NCBI GenBank assembly: GCA_033297075.1
Contig: MU858299.1
Coordinates: 1 to 44,122 of the forward strand
DNA length: 44,122 nt
Source of the DNA: Rhypophila decipiens
Taxonomy: Eukaryota; Ascomycota; Sordariomycetes; Sordariales; Naviculisporaceae
Direction: 5' to 3'
Both the position numbers and the translations under genes were made by a program. The notes beneath the pieces are model-generated. The model was not told the DNA's origin, made no database searches, and saw only the letters and a list, made by a program, of their open reading frames with translations. This document shows positions 29,321 through 41,492 of this stretch, one piece after another. How positions within the stretch are numbered: the first letter of the stretch is position 1; the number at the start of each line of letters is the position of its first letter.

Positions 29321-31217
29321 GAAAAGACAGAACCGTTGTCAACGCTTCCTCGAAGCAAAATACTCGAATGAAGAAAGTGTTGGGAACGCCTCATCGGCGC
29401 ATCTGTGTCCTACCCTGCAATACGACCCTGCGTTTAAACTCGGTATATACTGATAATCTGGAATATCTCATTGGCTGCCAACGGGCATTTCGCCCCCTCC
29501 CCCATGTTTGGAAGCGCATATATTATCTGTGCATCCGGTGTCTTGTCTCCTGGACTGGGCAATGGAGGAGCTCGTTTGCACAAAAGTGCAGAATCCAGAA
29601 GCAGAAATGGGCTGATTATTCCAGATTGTGGTGGGTATCTCGGACAAATATGTCAAAAATCGATTGTCCGGCTGCAGAAGGCAAGTGCTTCATCTGTTAA
29701 CGCAGAGGTGGCAGGAGCATTGTTCTGCTTCCCGGGTCAATTGACTCTCGGCGGCTGGCACAAGATAGGAAACAAACGGCAAGAGAGAAGGATCGCACCT
29801 GTACGGATATTACTCGGGTGATTTGTCATGAAACACGAAACCGACTGATGAGCAGAAGCGAGCCGGAGAGCCGATAGACAAATACTGAAGGTACCTTACA
29901 ACCCTCAAGGTCAAATGAGTCCAGTAATCGAGTTGAAACTGCACAGACAGGGGCATGGCAAGCACATGGCAAAGACGACATATCATCTGCATTTCTTCCC
30001 AGGAACATACAAAAGTCCAAGGGCCAGACTCACCTCTCCAATTACACATCAAGGCGATAGGTGCTAACAAAAGGAGTTTCTGCCTTTTTTGCCCCTTCCT
30101 CTTGCCCTTTTTTACCCGAAAGATGACACGCCGCAATTTCAGTGCCGGCCCGTGGTAACACAAACTGAGGGGACGGAACAAGACCGGTCGACAAGAGAAA
30201 ATAAATATATGTACTGTATCAATATGCATGTTGGTTCGTTTCGAGGGGTCTCATGGTTCCAGACGCAGGTAAGCTGCATATAAAGCTACAACGGCCTGGA
30301 CCCCTATTGGCTCGGTTCCTTTGCCATTCCTTGTAGGTGCAGCGCCTTGTCGGTTCAACGAGGTCCCCTGAAAGGCACCTTGGGGGGCAAACAAAAATAT
30401 CAAGGAGGTGGGAGGTTCGGTGAGGAAGGAGCACATCTTCCGCATCTCCATTGCTCTACATGGTCTTGACACCGAAAAAGACCAGTTCAAGAACCCCGAG
30501 ATTGGATTTGCCTGGGCATACCAAGACAAGGTCCCCTGATTTGCACAATTGGAATAATAAAAGAGCGGGACGCTTATGGAGGGTAGTATGGGAGACCCCT
30601 ATAACGGAACATGTGTGATAGCCACTCATGCACCTGCAAGGTGCGAGCAAGAACCACAAACAGCCATATTCCGTCCGTCCACATAACCTCCCCGACAGGC
30701 TCACCCGTGCCGAGCAACGGACGGCCCAGACCCTTTCCTTCCCAAGCCTGGAACAGGAGGAGCTTGGGGCGAATTCGAGCCCGTGTTGTATGGGAGGACT
30801 GCATGTGCTTGATGTTTTTTTATTCTTGGAGGAGGGGGAGGGGCAGGTAAGCATGTCTGAGTTCACATTGAACAAAGTCCCCTGTCCATGGCCATTTGTA
30901 GAAGCTCGTCGTGAAGGAACTGCTACATGTATTAATATCTCGCTTGCCCTTCCCTCCATGCAGCTCCAAGGAGGTAAATAGAGGGGTTCCTTGGCCATTG
31001 TTCTTGGGTCCCAGATAAATCATCTACCTCCCCGCTGACCTCTGAGGCACAGCTTATCTTTTCTTTTTTTGGCAGCTTTATCGGATTGACTCCAGAGCTG
31101 ACCTCACCTCATCATCTGCTCATTGAAATAATAAAAGGCTTTCGTACCCCGTCGTCTTTCTCTTTTTAACGGCAGTGCCGAAGATTTCACCCACATTGAA
31201 TCATAAACACAGTCAAG

Positions 31218-32073
31218 ATGGCAGACGGACTCCCAGATTACGTCCTCGACGCAAACGCCGTCCTCAAGGACAAAGATGTCAACTGGCGCCACGGACAACC
31301 CCCCGACTACAGCAAGACTCGCGTAGTATGGGCCGAAAGTAAGTCTACCATTTACCTTCGGAAATTCCCCAGTCAGCCACCACCCAACTAACCATGCCTC
31401 CAACACAACAGCCAAAAAAGCAAACCACACCGCTGGCTCTCTGCCCGACCTAGTCGAGAACCTAGTCAAAAACTGGGAGATCGAAGCGTCCTACAAGAAA
31501 GACCTCAAAGACTGGCGCACAGTCGACACGTCAGACTACACCTTTTCCGTCAACGGCGGACCCCCGCAGACGGGCCAGCACATGCTCAACGTGGGCACCT
31601 ACAACGCCATCATCGAGCCCAACGAGTACTACTGCCCCATGCACTCGTCGTTTGACGCCAGCCACAAGAGCTTCAAGCGCATGATGCCTACTTTTGCTTG
31701 GGAGGTTCTGGAAGTCTTTTCCGGACCGCCGCAGGTTAGTTTTCGATGGAGGCACTGGGGTACTATGAAGGAGGATTATGTTGGTTTGAACAAGTGAGTC
31801 TCTTCATGTTTTCTTTTTAAACTTGTTCTTTTTTTTGCTTTGTTGGGTTGAATAGTTTGCTGACGTGGCGTTTTTCTGATATATAGCAAAGGTGAGAAGG
31901 TCACCATCAAGGGCCACGGCGGCGCCATCGACATTGAGGGTGTCGCTGTTGCCATTGTCAATGACAAGCTGCAGCTCAAGAAGGTCGAGGTCTTTTTCGA
32001 CCCCATGACCATGTTCAGGCAGATGGCCGGCGACGGGTCTGGTGTTGAGAAGCGCTTGGTTATGGATTTCTAA
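31218..32073 (+). CDS. SnoaL-like 'pathogen-related' protein
   Basis: Three exons, 31218-31338, 31412-31793 and 31887-32073, with introns of 73 and 93 bases (GTAAGT/CAG and GTGAGT/TAG), giving 229 residues. The start is caagATGgca. Highly characteristic stretches are LPDYVLDANAVLKDKDVNWR, GSLPDLVENLVKNWEIEASY, MLNVGTYNAIIEPNEYYCP, KRMMPTFAWEVLEVFSGPPQ, FRWRHWGTMKEDYVG and GGAIDIEGVAVAIVNDKLQL. They match the fungal homologues of the plant 'pathogen-related protein', a SnoaL-like/NTF2-fold family. No enzyme activity is established. No signal peptide, so it is probably cytosolic. AATAAA at 32282, about 210 bases below the stop, may be its polyadenylation signal. Confidence 0.88.
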
Positions 32074-34679
32074 ATTGGTAGACACATGATTGGCCACTTT
32101 TCGGATTTCCCAATTTCTTCAGTGCTCGGTCTTGCAGTAGAAATTATACACAATATGAGCGTTTCGTGATCGTTTCTGCGTTTATCCCGTGACAAGTGGC
32201 TTATTAGTTGAAAGGCAGAGGGACAATAGATTATCGACGAGATCTGAAATTGACAAATTGTATTGCTTTTACCGTGTCCGAAATAAAGAACCGGGGCATC
32301 ATGATGAAGACAACGCGCCAGTACAAACAGTAGCAAACCCCGTTACCAGACGCTGTGGGAGACCTGGTTCGGCAGATGGAAGTGACGTTCCTAGATATGT
32401 AGCTCCTTGCATCCGACCGCTTCATGTAGATGAAGTGAACCAGCCGACCGTGAGATAAGATCGGCGAGTAGTCCGATCTTAACCTGGAAGTCACACACAG
32501 ATAAGGTGACCTGCCTTGCTTCTCCCTGCTTAACCGGAGTGACATCTCACCTCTGATGTGATTAATTAATCTCTGCAAGCCATGTACCGTTCGTGTCTCT
32601 ACCCGGCTCACGGGTAGCCGCCTGCTTGTGCTTGCTGCTACTGCTGCTGTCGGTAGCAGGTCGGCCACGTGGAGACCACATGGCTGTATGTATGTCATAT
32701 TACCTACATCTACATCCAGTCGTGCAACCATGGCAAGTATCGTGTGTGGGTTGACCTTGGCGTGGGCTCTTTGCTCAGCTGCTTAGCACCACAGTCAATC
32801 CCAACAAGAGTCCCCAGACCGATTTACACGAATGCGTTTTTGTTTCAGTAGAGATACACAGAGCTCAGCTTGGCAAACATTCCCCATTCACTCAATGTTT
32901 CATATGGGCACTCAAGCATAGGTAATGAGGTGTGTGATTACAGAAGTGCGGTCACCGCTGTGGAGCGGGCCTTGGTGATATTGCGATAAGACGACGAACA
33001 AGGTCGAGTCTGCTCTGAACAGAAAAAGACGAAACTGTCTGGCTACTAGAAACTAGTAATGGTCTTTAATTTCCCTGACGACTAACTTCTGGCGGTTTCT
33101 TTCCATTATTCTTTCTGTTGAGAGTCACGTCTTGCCAACTGCTTCCGCCATCCTCCCTCTCCCCCGGCCAGCTACCGAACCATATATTGTGCGCAGTCCC
33201 CGGGCATTGGAGCAGTCGGAATATGGATATCAGGACCCGGTGCCATGAACAGGTGCAGTATGTCACGCTCAGCGCTCAAACCGACAAGGTTGGTTGTCAC
33301 CGTCCGTACCAGAAGAACCTACCCACGCCAGCCTAGTACATCCATTTGCACAGCTTCTAAACCGTATTTATGAATTACACAATATAATGTGAAGTGGTCT
33401 CAATGCGGTATGTCTGTAAAGCGGAACTTCTCACCTAGGTGGGATGTGTTCAAGCTCTTCGAACGCGGTCAGCCAAGATAGGATTGCCGAGCGCAAAGGT
33501 GACAGACATGCTACGTCCAAGTGATTAGTGTATGGAATCATTGCCGCCCTATTAGCGCTGTTCCGGCCCCGGATATCTTGCCGAGCAGATAACCAAAGCG
33601 AACAAATCAAATCACCGAGAGTCTACGGAGTATAGGAAATGACATCAATGTCCTGTGCCGCACAAACCGTTCAGCTATCGACCAGAACCCGAGGGCGACC
33701 TGATAAACTGATACACCATCGTGAGGGATTCCAAATGAGTTATACCATCTCGAGTTCCGAACAATTTCCAACCCCAATCCATCGCGTCGTTTCTGCCAAC
33801 TAAACACGTCGTACTGGCGACCATCCCGGCTACTCAATGTACTCATCACTCAGCTCCGTTCTCAGCCGCTTGGCGGTTAGTTATCAATATCTTTGCCATG
33901 GCGCTATACCTATTCGATAAATGGATTCCAAACCACACCCTTACCCGCCAATAATGGAATCCCGTGTAGGATTCGGTAGATAGCCATCCTGCACGCGTAG
34001 GGCGACCCTGCCATGGTAGAAGGGTAGGCGACACGGATAGACAATTTTAAATATGCTGAGTATGCGTTGTTAGATCACACGTTGGGGGCGGAGCTGTTCC
34101 CTTTTCAGTTGAAGCTCTGGTTAGTCCCGTCGCAACGTCGATCTCGGGCAGATAGCGGGATTCAAAGGCAAACCAAAGGACCACTCGACTTGTATGGCTC
34201 ACCGTGGATTGGAGAACGGATGCACCCTTGAGATTGATCACACATCAGCCCCGGGTCCAAGTGACGACAAGATGGTCTCTCAGAGGGTCTCATATCGCTG
34301 CACGGATGATGGATATCACACCTATCTGGCGGGGTTCCGCCGCGACGCGAACAGATCCATTGGGAAAGCCCTGTTCTGGAGGGACGGAACCTTCTGTGGA
34401 TGGCCGTTGAATGGAGGCTAAGTTTTGGAATCCGCGCAGGCAAACAAGGATCTCATTCTGGACGTGACTGAGTAGCGCGGCTGGCAAGACTCGCGGGCAA
34501 ACCCCCCCGCCGTTTGATGACTCCAGGTGCCTAGTTGGGGTGACCGTATAAGATATCAGTTCAACCCTCAATCGTCATGACCAAAACTGGGCATGTCATA
34601 TTGATGAATCGACAATCCTCCGTCAGCTCACCCCCATCTTTGGCAATTCTTAAACTTATTGCGTCCGATATTTCCCATC
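32074..34679. other. 2.6-kb gene-poor region
   Basis: No recognisable gene, repeat or RNA. Short open frames on both strands lack similarity. I looked in 34100-34680 for a NACHT P-loop that could belong to the downstream NLR-tail gene and found none. Confidence 0.45.
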
Positions 34680-36785
34680 ATGGAGCCTTCCAATGCCCCG
34701 AGCACTCCCACGGTTGTGATCAAACCCATTGCGCCCACTTCCTCTCTCCCTGGAGATTCATGGACTTCACGCCGTCGTTTCAAGCCTCTCAGTTCAGAAC
34801 CGGCCGATCAAGCTGCTGTTGATGTGCTTCGTCATCTCCGGCTGTTGGAAACGTCCTTACCTGACACCAAAGGGGACCAGGAACAGGCTCATCTGGACCA
34901 GATGCCCACAAAGCTGAACGAGCTTTATTCCCGCATAATCCATCACGCAATCCCCTTCGACCTTCGACCCGAGGCGTCCAGAATATTTCAGCTGTTCCAC
35001 GCCAGCTATCCGGTCGAGAGTGCAATTCGTGGACATGCAGGGCTTCTGGCCATTCAGGCTGCATTCGCATTGGGCCTGGACAGCTCAGCTAACGACGAGC
35101 TCGGTGCAGTGTCGCAAAAAGTGTCCAGTCGACAAGAGAAAAGAATGATTGCAAAGGTCAAGGATCTCCTCCTCACAAGATGCTGCGGCCTGCTCGATGT
35201 TCATAATCGTAAATCGACGTCTTCGAAGCGAGATAGGAAGAGGGAAAGCAGAGCCAGGTCTTTGGCCGAGCATGTGCTTGCCATAGGCTCAAAACCAGTC
35301 AGACCACATATCGGCTTCATCCACCACACGGTCGCAGAGTTCATGAAAGACCAAAAGGCCTGGGCTGAGATCAGTTCCTGGGGCGCCATATCCCAGCATG
35401 GTAGAAGGGGTGGAACTGAAGATAATCACTACCAAGCACTCTTCAAATCGTGTATCGCCATGGCGAAGCGCTTCCCGACATCCGAAGTTGTCCATCCCCG
35501 CGGTAGTCCAGTCTGGGAAAGCACGTACACCGGTATGCGGTACGCACAACTGGCAGAACAGAGCGGCCAGCCTGTTTCTGTTGAGGATCTCGATGCATTT
35601 GACCGCGTGTTTGGCCATCACTGGAACAAGGCCCAAGTCTACTACCAAGACGAGGGCAAATACGAGTCCGTCCAGGGCAGGCATTGGTCGAGTCTCTTCT
35701 TTCATCTCAGTGATGGAGAGACCCCCGATGGTGGACCAACCTGGATGCATAACGTCCGGAGCAACAGAGACCACGGTTTTCGGCGATTGGACTCCTCCTC
35801 CGAGACTGACTATGAGATGGTCCAGTCCTCAGAGGACCTGGGGTTCCTGCGCCTGGCGGTTGTATATGGCCTTGGGTCCTATGTTAGGGACAAACTGACT
35901 GCCCCAGATGCCACGCGCGGGCAAACCGCCGATATTCTGAAGTTCTGGCAAGACCTCTTCAGGTCGTCCTTCCCGCTGCGATTGAAGGTTCCGGTCGGGA
36001 GGTCGCTAGCCTCATTCCTCCTTCACTTTGGGATCCAAGCTGGTAGTGCAAGCGATATGAAATTTTCGGATGCTGAAGATACCTTTACTCTCTGGAATAT
36101 TATTCTCATGGAACTCTGCTCGGCGAGAGACCTGGGCAACATGACGAAGGCAGAGGCATGCGAGCTAGCCACCTTGGCGAGCCAGTTTCTCAAGCTGCCC
36201 GTGGTATTACAAGCAGTGGGCACTGGATCGGGTCGGTTTGGAAATCTCCTCCTTCAGTTGGGGGCCGTCCTGAAGTCAAAGCAAAGGGACAAGCCTGGAG
36301 CTAGCGGCCCAGGACTTTTGGAGATGCTGCAAGAGGCAGTGGCAGCGGTTGAAGCAAAATACACGACCGTGAAGAACGACAAACCCACCGACAACATACT
36401 GCGGATGAAGATGGCCTTGGCAAACAGACCTATCGGCCGAGGATCAACTCTGAAGAGGCAGTTCAGTCCTGACACTACACCCAGTAAAAGCTCGTCATCA
36501 GAGGCCACGACAGGGAGCAGCACTGGAAGTACTACTCCTTCTGGCAGTAGCCCTGGCAGTTTGGCTAGGTTTGGATTTGGATCTTTCGGAGACCTGACAA
36601 TGAACTGGTCGACTTCGGTTTCGGGTACTAAGGAGGTTGGCGGTGAGAGGATTTCCGGGCAAAGGATGTTGCAGAAGATCAGGAAGGAGACCAGGAAACT
36701 GAAGTTGCCCTTGGCAAAGAAGAGGGCGGTTTGGCGTGAATGGGAGGTTGCCGGAGTTCAACCGATCAGTCATTTGCGCGGGTGA
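34680..36785 (+). CDS. NLR C-terminal-region protein without a NACHT domain
   Basis: Single exon, 701 residues from ATG 34680 (catcATGg). After a Pro/Ser-rich N terminus, residues about 55-300 correspond to the part of fungal NACHT proteins that follows the nucleotide-binding domain: MPTKLNELYSRIIHHAIPFDLRPEASRIFQLF (relatives: LPxDLxxxFxxIL), LLLTRCCGLLDV, and IGFIHHTVAEFMKD (relatives: VxFLHRTVxDFL). The damaged NLR at 9862 has the same order (LPVDLNEYFDKIL, NARCKGLLEI, DFLHRTVKDLL). No Walker A or B is present. The C terminus has a Ser/Thr/Gly-rich linker (about 605-650) and a basic Lys/Arg-rich end. It may be a decayed NLR keeping an open frame, or a separate adaptor or decoy protein. Confidence 0.7.
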   Translation: MEPSNAPSTPTVVIKPIAPTSSLPGDSWTSRRRFKPLSSEPADQAAVDVLRHLRLLETSLPDTKGDQEQAHLDQMPTKLNELYSRIIHHAIPFDLRPEASRIFQLFHASYPVESAIRGHAGLLAIQAAFALGLDSSANDELGAVSQKVSSRQEKRMIAKVKDLLLTRCCGLLDVHNRKSTSSKRDRKRESRARSLAEHVLAIGSKPVRPHIGFIHHTVAEFMKDQKAWAEISSWGAISQHGRRGGTEDNHYQALFKSCIAMAKRFPTSEVVHPRGSPVWESTYTGMRYAQLAEQSGQPVSVEDLDAFDRVFGHHWNKAQVYYQDEGKYESVQGRHWSSLFFHLSDGETPDGGPTWMHNVRSNRDHGFRRLDSSSETDYEMVQSSEDLGFLRLAVVYGLGSYVRDKLTAPDATRGQTADILKFWQDLFRSSFPLRLKVPVGRSLASFLLHFGIQAGSASDMKFSDAEDTFTLWNIILMELCSARDLGNMTKAEACELATLASQFLKLPVVLQAVGTGSGRFGNLLLQLGAVLKSKQRDKPGASGPGLLEMLQEAVAAVEAKYTTVKNDKPTDNILRMKMALANRPIGRGSTLKRQFSPDTTPSKSSSSEATTGSSTGSTTPSGSSPGSLARFGFGSFGDLTMNWSTSVSGTKEVGGERISGQRMLQKIRKETRKLKLPLAKKRAVWREWEVAGVQPISHLRG

Positions 36786-37203
36786 TGGATGAATGATGAG
36801 GAAGGGGCCGGTCTCTTGTCCGAGCAGGTGGGGGAGCCACGGTTATCATCGTGTATGTTACACTACATCTCTTTCAATACGGATGACGCTGATTCGGATT
36901 ATCTCGGATATTCCCCCTAGTATTAACCAGTGTTTTGGTATATAATAATCTTGAATTCTCTTTATAAGACACTGGAGTAACGAAAAGCCATCTAACCCTA
37001 ACCCTCCTCTAGCGTCAACTGCGGCTGAAATTGACTGTTTGGAACATTCAACTGAAACACATAAAATGGAAGGACATCGCCGCTCTTCACTGCCCAATCA
37101 AGTCCACCTAAAAGTGAGGGGTAATCGACCTCAAATTTGTTGAGTAAATTTCATCCGAAAACTCCGAGCATCAACCGCGACCTCCTTCCCTCCCCGGCTA
37201 AAA
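36786..37203. other. Intergenic spacer
   Basis: About 420 bases: 3' end of the NLR-tail gene and promoter of the HET gene. Near 36994 is CTAACCCTAACCCT, two telomere-type units, too short to call a telomere relic. Confidence 0.4.
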
Positions 37204-40186
37204 ATGGACATCTTTCTCACTCCCGAGACCCCGATACGGCCGGTCCCACATGCCGAGTGCTTCCCCGATCCCGATGATACCAATGATCCCTTCTCCCGAT
37301 GGGATGGGGGCCCCTTCCTCTCGTACGCACACCGCAAAAACATCCTCCACATGATCCCACTCGGCTTGCGCCATGGCAATCACCGAGAGAACTCGACCGT
37401 CGCCTTCACCGAGCTCATCAATCCCACCGATCTAGACCAGCAACACAAGATCTTCACAACATGGTTCTTCTTCGGCCTGCTCGCCGAGTTCCTAGGCTCC
37501 AATCGCCAGGAAGATCCCGATCGTGCGCCAGACGAAGCCGATTGGGAAACCAACCAGCGACAGATTTACGAATATTTTGTGACCTCTGTTTGGCCCCCAG
37601 TTTTCCCTCCCCCTGACGCGGAATCTGCTGCTGCCACCGAAAGCAAGAAAAAGGATACGAACAACGAAACGAAGCGCTACCTAACTGCTCAATTAGTCCC
37701 TCAACTCCTCGTCCCGAACATAACGCCGACCATCAACAACCTCCCGTCTACGGAGGCGCGCCAAAAGCGTATCAACTATCTCGGACGCTGTCTCCAAATG
37801 ACCGCTCATTACGTAGCAAACACGCTCTCCAAGTCTTTCTCTCCTCCCGCGCTCACTGCCATCTGCGGACTAGCGGAACTCTTCTCCGTGTACTTGATGG
37901 TCAACATCTCGGTATACAAAACATTTGGTCCAGATATTGTGCCCCCGCCGACCGGGGTAGGCTTCGATTTCAAGGGCAGATACCTATCCCCCGGAAGTAG
38001 TCCCCGAGAGCAGATGACACAACACGGAGGCTGGTGCAAGTCCGACTTGGGAAGAATCAACTCGGTGTATCAGAGACTTGCCACGGCACATTACATCAGT
38101 TTGTTAGATCGACATGTCACCGGCAGAAGAGGAGAACACGGCGCATGCGAGGAGACCATCTGTCTGACTGCTCAGATTGATAACAAGACGTACAAGCTGT
38201 CACATGCTGATGAGGCGGCCGGATGCGAGTGCGCCGAGTTCGACTTGGATATGGAAGCCGTCAGGAACGTCTTGCTGGGGAGTGAGAGCTGGCCAATCTT
38301 GGTGTTTGAAGAAGTTGCCGGAGCAGACGGAGCTGAAGTTGAGGTGAGGTTAGGAGTCAAGGAATTCGTCAAAGGGGTGGACGAATATGTCGCCTTGTCA
38401 CATGTGAGTGTTTTTCCTGCAATCTTACCATTAACTCCCCGACAAGCAAAGCATCATGTACTGACGAGCAAGATGACAGGTATGGGCCGATGGACTTGGC
38501 AATACAAGGGGCAACTCGCTCCAGAAATGTCAAATCGCGCGTCTTCAAAGGCTCATATCTGGCGTGGAGAAAGCTGTCCACGTCGCGAATCCGTCCCAGC
38601 CCCGACCCAAATACCACCTCTGGATCGACACCCTCTGCTGCCCCGTTGCCAGTCTTAACCCTGACACCAACGGCATCTCCTTGATGCGCATGAAATCAGT
38701 CTACGAATGCGCCGCCCACGTTCTCGTCCTGGACTTGGCGCTTTCCGTACATGAGGTGGGGCCCTTAACGGCCGTTGAGGCTCTCTTGCGCGTCTTTGCC
38801 TCTAGCATCTGGATGCGCCGTCTTTGGACTTTGCAGGAAGGTGTATTGGCCCAGTCACTGTTTTTCCAGTTCAAAGACCAGCCGGTCCATGCCAAGTCGC
38901 TAATGAACATGGTGGCCAATGCCAAAGACTTTCGGTACCAGGTACTTTGGGTCGACATATCCAACGAGTGGAATCGCCTGAATGACGTGGATCTTGTTGC
39001 GGCGGACGCGAGAGACAGATATAGGCATAAAATGTATCGGTGGATTCGCGGTGCACTGGACTTTAGGGCTGTCACCTATGCATCTGATGAAGCTATTTGT
39101 ATCGCCACCTTGTTTGGGATGGACATCCGAAGAATCATCAAGGCCTCACAGGGCGAGAAGGATGACACCGTCATGGCGGAAAAGAGGATGTGTGAACTTT
39201 GGAGCATGATGGCCGAGCGAGACGAGGGCGGGATCCCAGAACGGATTGTGTTTATTGTGGATGACCCGTTGACGACGGAAGGGTTCCAGTGGGCCCCGAG
39301 AAGCTTATTGACAAGCGCTGATAAAGGCGGAAACTCTTCATACAGAACGCTTGGATTTGCCTCGAAGGAGTGGACAGATGAGGCGAATCAGAAAACAGAG
39401 CGAGGTGGCTATTTGACACCGTATGGACTCGCCGCCGACTTGCCCGCTTTGGTGATCGCGGCAAAGCCACTGGCGGGAGGTATGGGCTTGCATGATTGGG
39501 ATGGAGTACTGGGGCCTCATGAGGAAGATATGGTCTACTTCTACCACCAGGAGGCCGAGACTTGGTACCGCATCATGGATTGGCACACTGCTCAGGGCAC
39601 TCCATCAGGGACCACGGTCAGGGCGCTGAAGGATTATGATGGCATGGTCGCTGCCCGTCCGCTATGTAGTTCGCTGGACAGTGGGAGGATCGCACTCATC
39701 AAAAGCGAGACCGACGACCCGTACAATGCCATGATGTGGCTGATGGTACAAATCTTGGATGACGGACCTGTTCAACCGCCCGCGGGCTCTTGTGTCTCTG
39801 ACAAGCCAGGTTGGAGGGCGAGATGGCTACACAAGGTTATTGTCGCACAAGTTCATCAACCGGAGGTCATGGTTCTGGAGACGATGCGCAAGGTATCCAG
39901 AGAGGTTGCTGAGAATGAGCAAGAGAGCACGAGGGAGTTCATCCATGCGAAGGAGCTGGGTACCACGGAAAACGGGGCCTATCGGGCTGCGAGAGAAAGT
40001 TTGAGGCGAAAGCTGAAAGACACCATGGCACGTGCTTGGAGAGAGGAGCCAGGATTTGCAGAGGCAGTTGAGACGACGTATGGTCAGGGATTGGAAGAGT
40101 ACATCTGGGCATCGGCTCCCAAATTCTTCTCTCATGAGAGACTTGCAAAGGCGACGGCGGTTAATCACAGGTGGTTTATTGACTGA
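37204..40186 (+). CDS. HET (heterokaryon incompatibility) domain protein
   Basis: Two exons, 37204-38403 and 38480-40186, giving 968 residues. The 76-base intron (GTGAGT to ACAG, branch CTGAC) splits the first HET motif, and splicing restores EYVALSHVWADGLGN. Further HET signatures follow in order: YHLWIDTLCCP near 448, the RMKSVYECAAHVLVLDLAL segment, and SIWMRRLWTLQEG near 513. The HET domain sits in the middle (about 395-540), after a long N-terminal region of about 390 residues with a Cys-rich stretch (HGACEETICL, AAGCECAEFD), and before about 430 further residues. HET proteins trigger cell death after fusion of incompatible strains in characterised fungi; the N-terminal part would be the sensor or partner surface. 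A two-membrane-segment gene follows 420 bases downstream on the same strand. Confidence 0.92.
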
Positions 40187-40606
40187 AGTGAAAGTCGAAT
40201 GAAATATTGGTATCGACCGAGACTAGTCACAAAGTTGACAGACTGCAAATCCCTTTGCTAATTTCATCCAATGAGATTGTGTGCCCAGCTTCTGCGCGAG
40301 CATGGAAGCCTGGAAAGTGTTACGCTGCCCTGAAAGGCAACCATCCAGCACTAACAATGCTTCGCATTTCGACCAGCGTATGGTGTTAGGGTCCCACCAA
40401 GCCATTCAACGCAGTTCACACCATCATCTTGAGTACATACAGCTGAGGGCTCCCATCTGCAGATTCAGCACGGGTTTCAACGTCCCCCGACGACGGGGAC
40501 TTTGCGACCCACCATCGGTCAGATTACGCAACAGAAAGCAAAGCAACGTCTGCAAAGACGATACCCTGCTCAAAGATAACCCGACATCGTGACCCACAAA
40601 GGAAGT
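40187..40606. other. Intergenic spacer between HET and membrane-protein genes
   Basis: About 420 bases between two plus-strand genes. No similarity or regulatory element recognised. Confidence 0.4.
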
Positions 40607-41492
40607 ATGGCACATGTGACACCGGTTGCGATCGGTAGTGATGAAGGCGACGACAAGCGTGAGCGGGATCTGGCGTTTTGGGCGAAGACAATCCTGATTT
40701 GGTTTATCCAGGTCGTCGGCGTCAGTTGTGCCATCATATTCGGCATGTTTTCAACTCTAGCCTGGCAGAACTCGGAGATTGCCAAGAGGCAGGCGGATTC
40801 TGCAAACATATTGAGCATGGTCGCTCTATGTATGCAACTGAACGATAAAGATGAAGTAAGTCGCGGTAAATCAACCTTGATCAGCGTTGGACCTCCATAC
40901 CTCGTGGAAATCTATAATAGTGTATTAGGCTAATAAGACACGCCTGACTGAATCAATGTAGGGATATCACGCATTATGCCAGACCGTCAACGTGGCTGCC
41001 CGAGACAGACTTCAGGCCCTCGCCGTTTCCATGTTTGGGGCTGTTCCTGAGCCAACGGCAACCAGCACTTTTGGACCTTCTTCGACATGGCCCACGTCTA
41101 CAAGTTCTACAGTTGTCACATCCTCGGCCTCTTCCGGTGGCCCAACCTCGATCTCTACCACTACCGGGATAAATACGACTCTGTCCGAGAGGAGCACTAC
41201 AGCGGCCCCTAGTACGTTGTTTACCCCACGAACAACACTTTCAACAACTCGCACTCGTTGGGTTGTGGTTGGCCCGTCGACAATGCCAGATCCTGGCAAT
41301 GCAGATGGTGGCGACGGTCTGGGCGTCGCAGACAAAGTTTTCATTGCTGTCGCAATCACGACCACGGTCATGACACTTCTCTCTGCGGCCACGCTGCTCC
41401 CTAGACTGAGAAAGCAGTTCAAAGACGCAAGACGTAGAGGCCATGGTCGGCAGGGGCAGTTTTCACCCCGCGTTGGACGGAACAATGATTAA
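40607..41492 (+). CDS. Two-membrane-segment protein with Ser/Thr-rich stalk
   Basis: Two exons, 40607-40855 and 40962-41492, with a 106-base intron (GTAAGT to TGTAG), giving 259 residues. The start ATG follows ggaagt. The first helix is at about 27-51 (TILIWFIQVVGVSCAIIFGMFSTLAW), then a charged helical segment (EIAKRQADSANILSMVALCMQL), a stretch of about 90 residues dense in Ser/Thr (likely O-glycosylated), the second helix (VFIAVAITTTVMTLLSAATLL near 205-225) and a basic tail (RLRKQFKDARRRGHGR). This suggests both ends in the cytosol with an extracytoplasmic stalk. The family is not recognised. Its position just after the HET gene suggests, but does not prove, a functional pair. Confidence 0.8.

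Larger units (their letters stand above)
27527..31217. other. 3.7-kb gene-poor region
   Basis: Apart from the MITE-like element at 27867-28041 I see no recognisable gene. Open frames up to about 180 codons exist (minus 28940-29320 and 30456-30998) without identifiable domains. The last 200 bases are the promoter of the SnoaL-like gene. Confidence 0.45.

Noticed and set aside
30456..30998. Minus-strand open frame of 180 codons as a gene
   Set aside because: No recognisable domain, no consistent codon pattern, and it overlaps other equally long open frames on the opposite strand.
31735..31760. A possible GTTAGT splice donor in exon 2 of the SnoaL-like gene
   Set aside because: The sequence continues in frame with the conserved FRWRHWGTMKEDYVG, so no intron is needed.
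36990..37010. Interstitial telomere repeat
   Set aside because: Only about two CCCTAA units; this occurs by chance and no other subtelomeric sign is present.
41012..41485. Minus-strand open frame of 157 codons
   Set aside because: Antisense shadow of the Ser/Thr-rich membrane protein, whose two exons and membrane helices support the plus strand.
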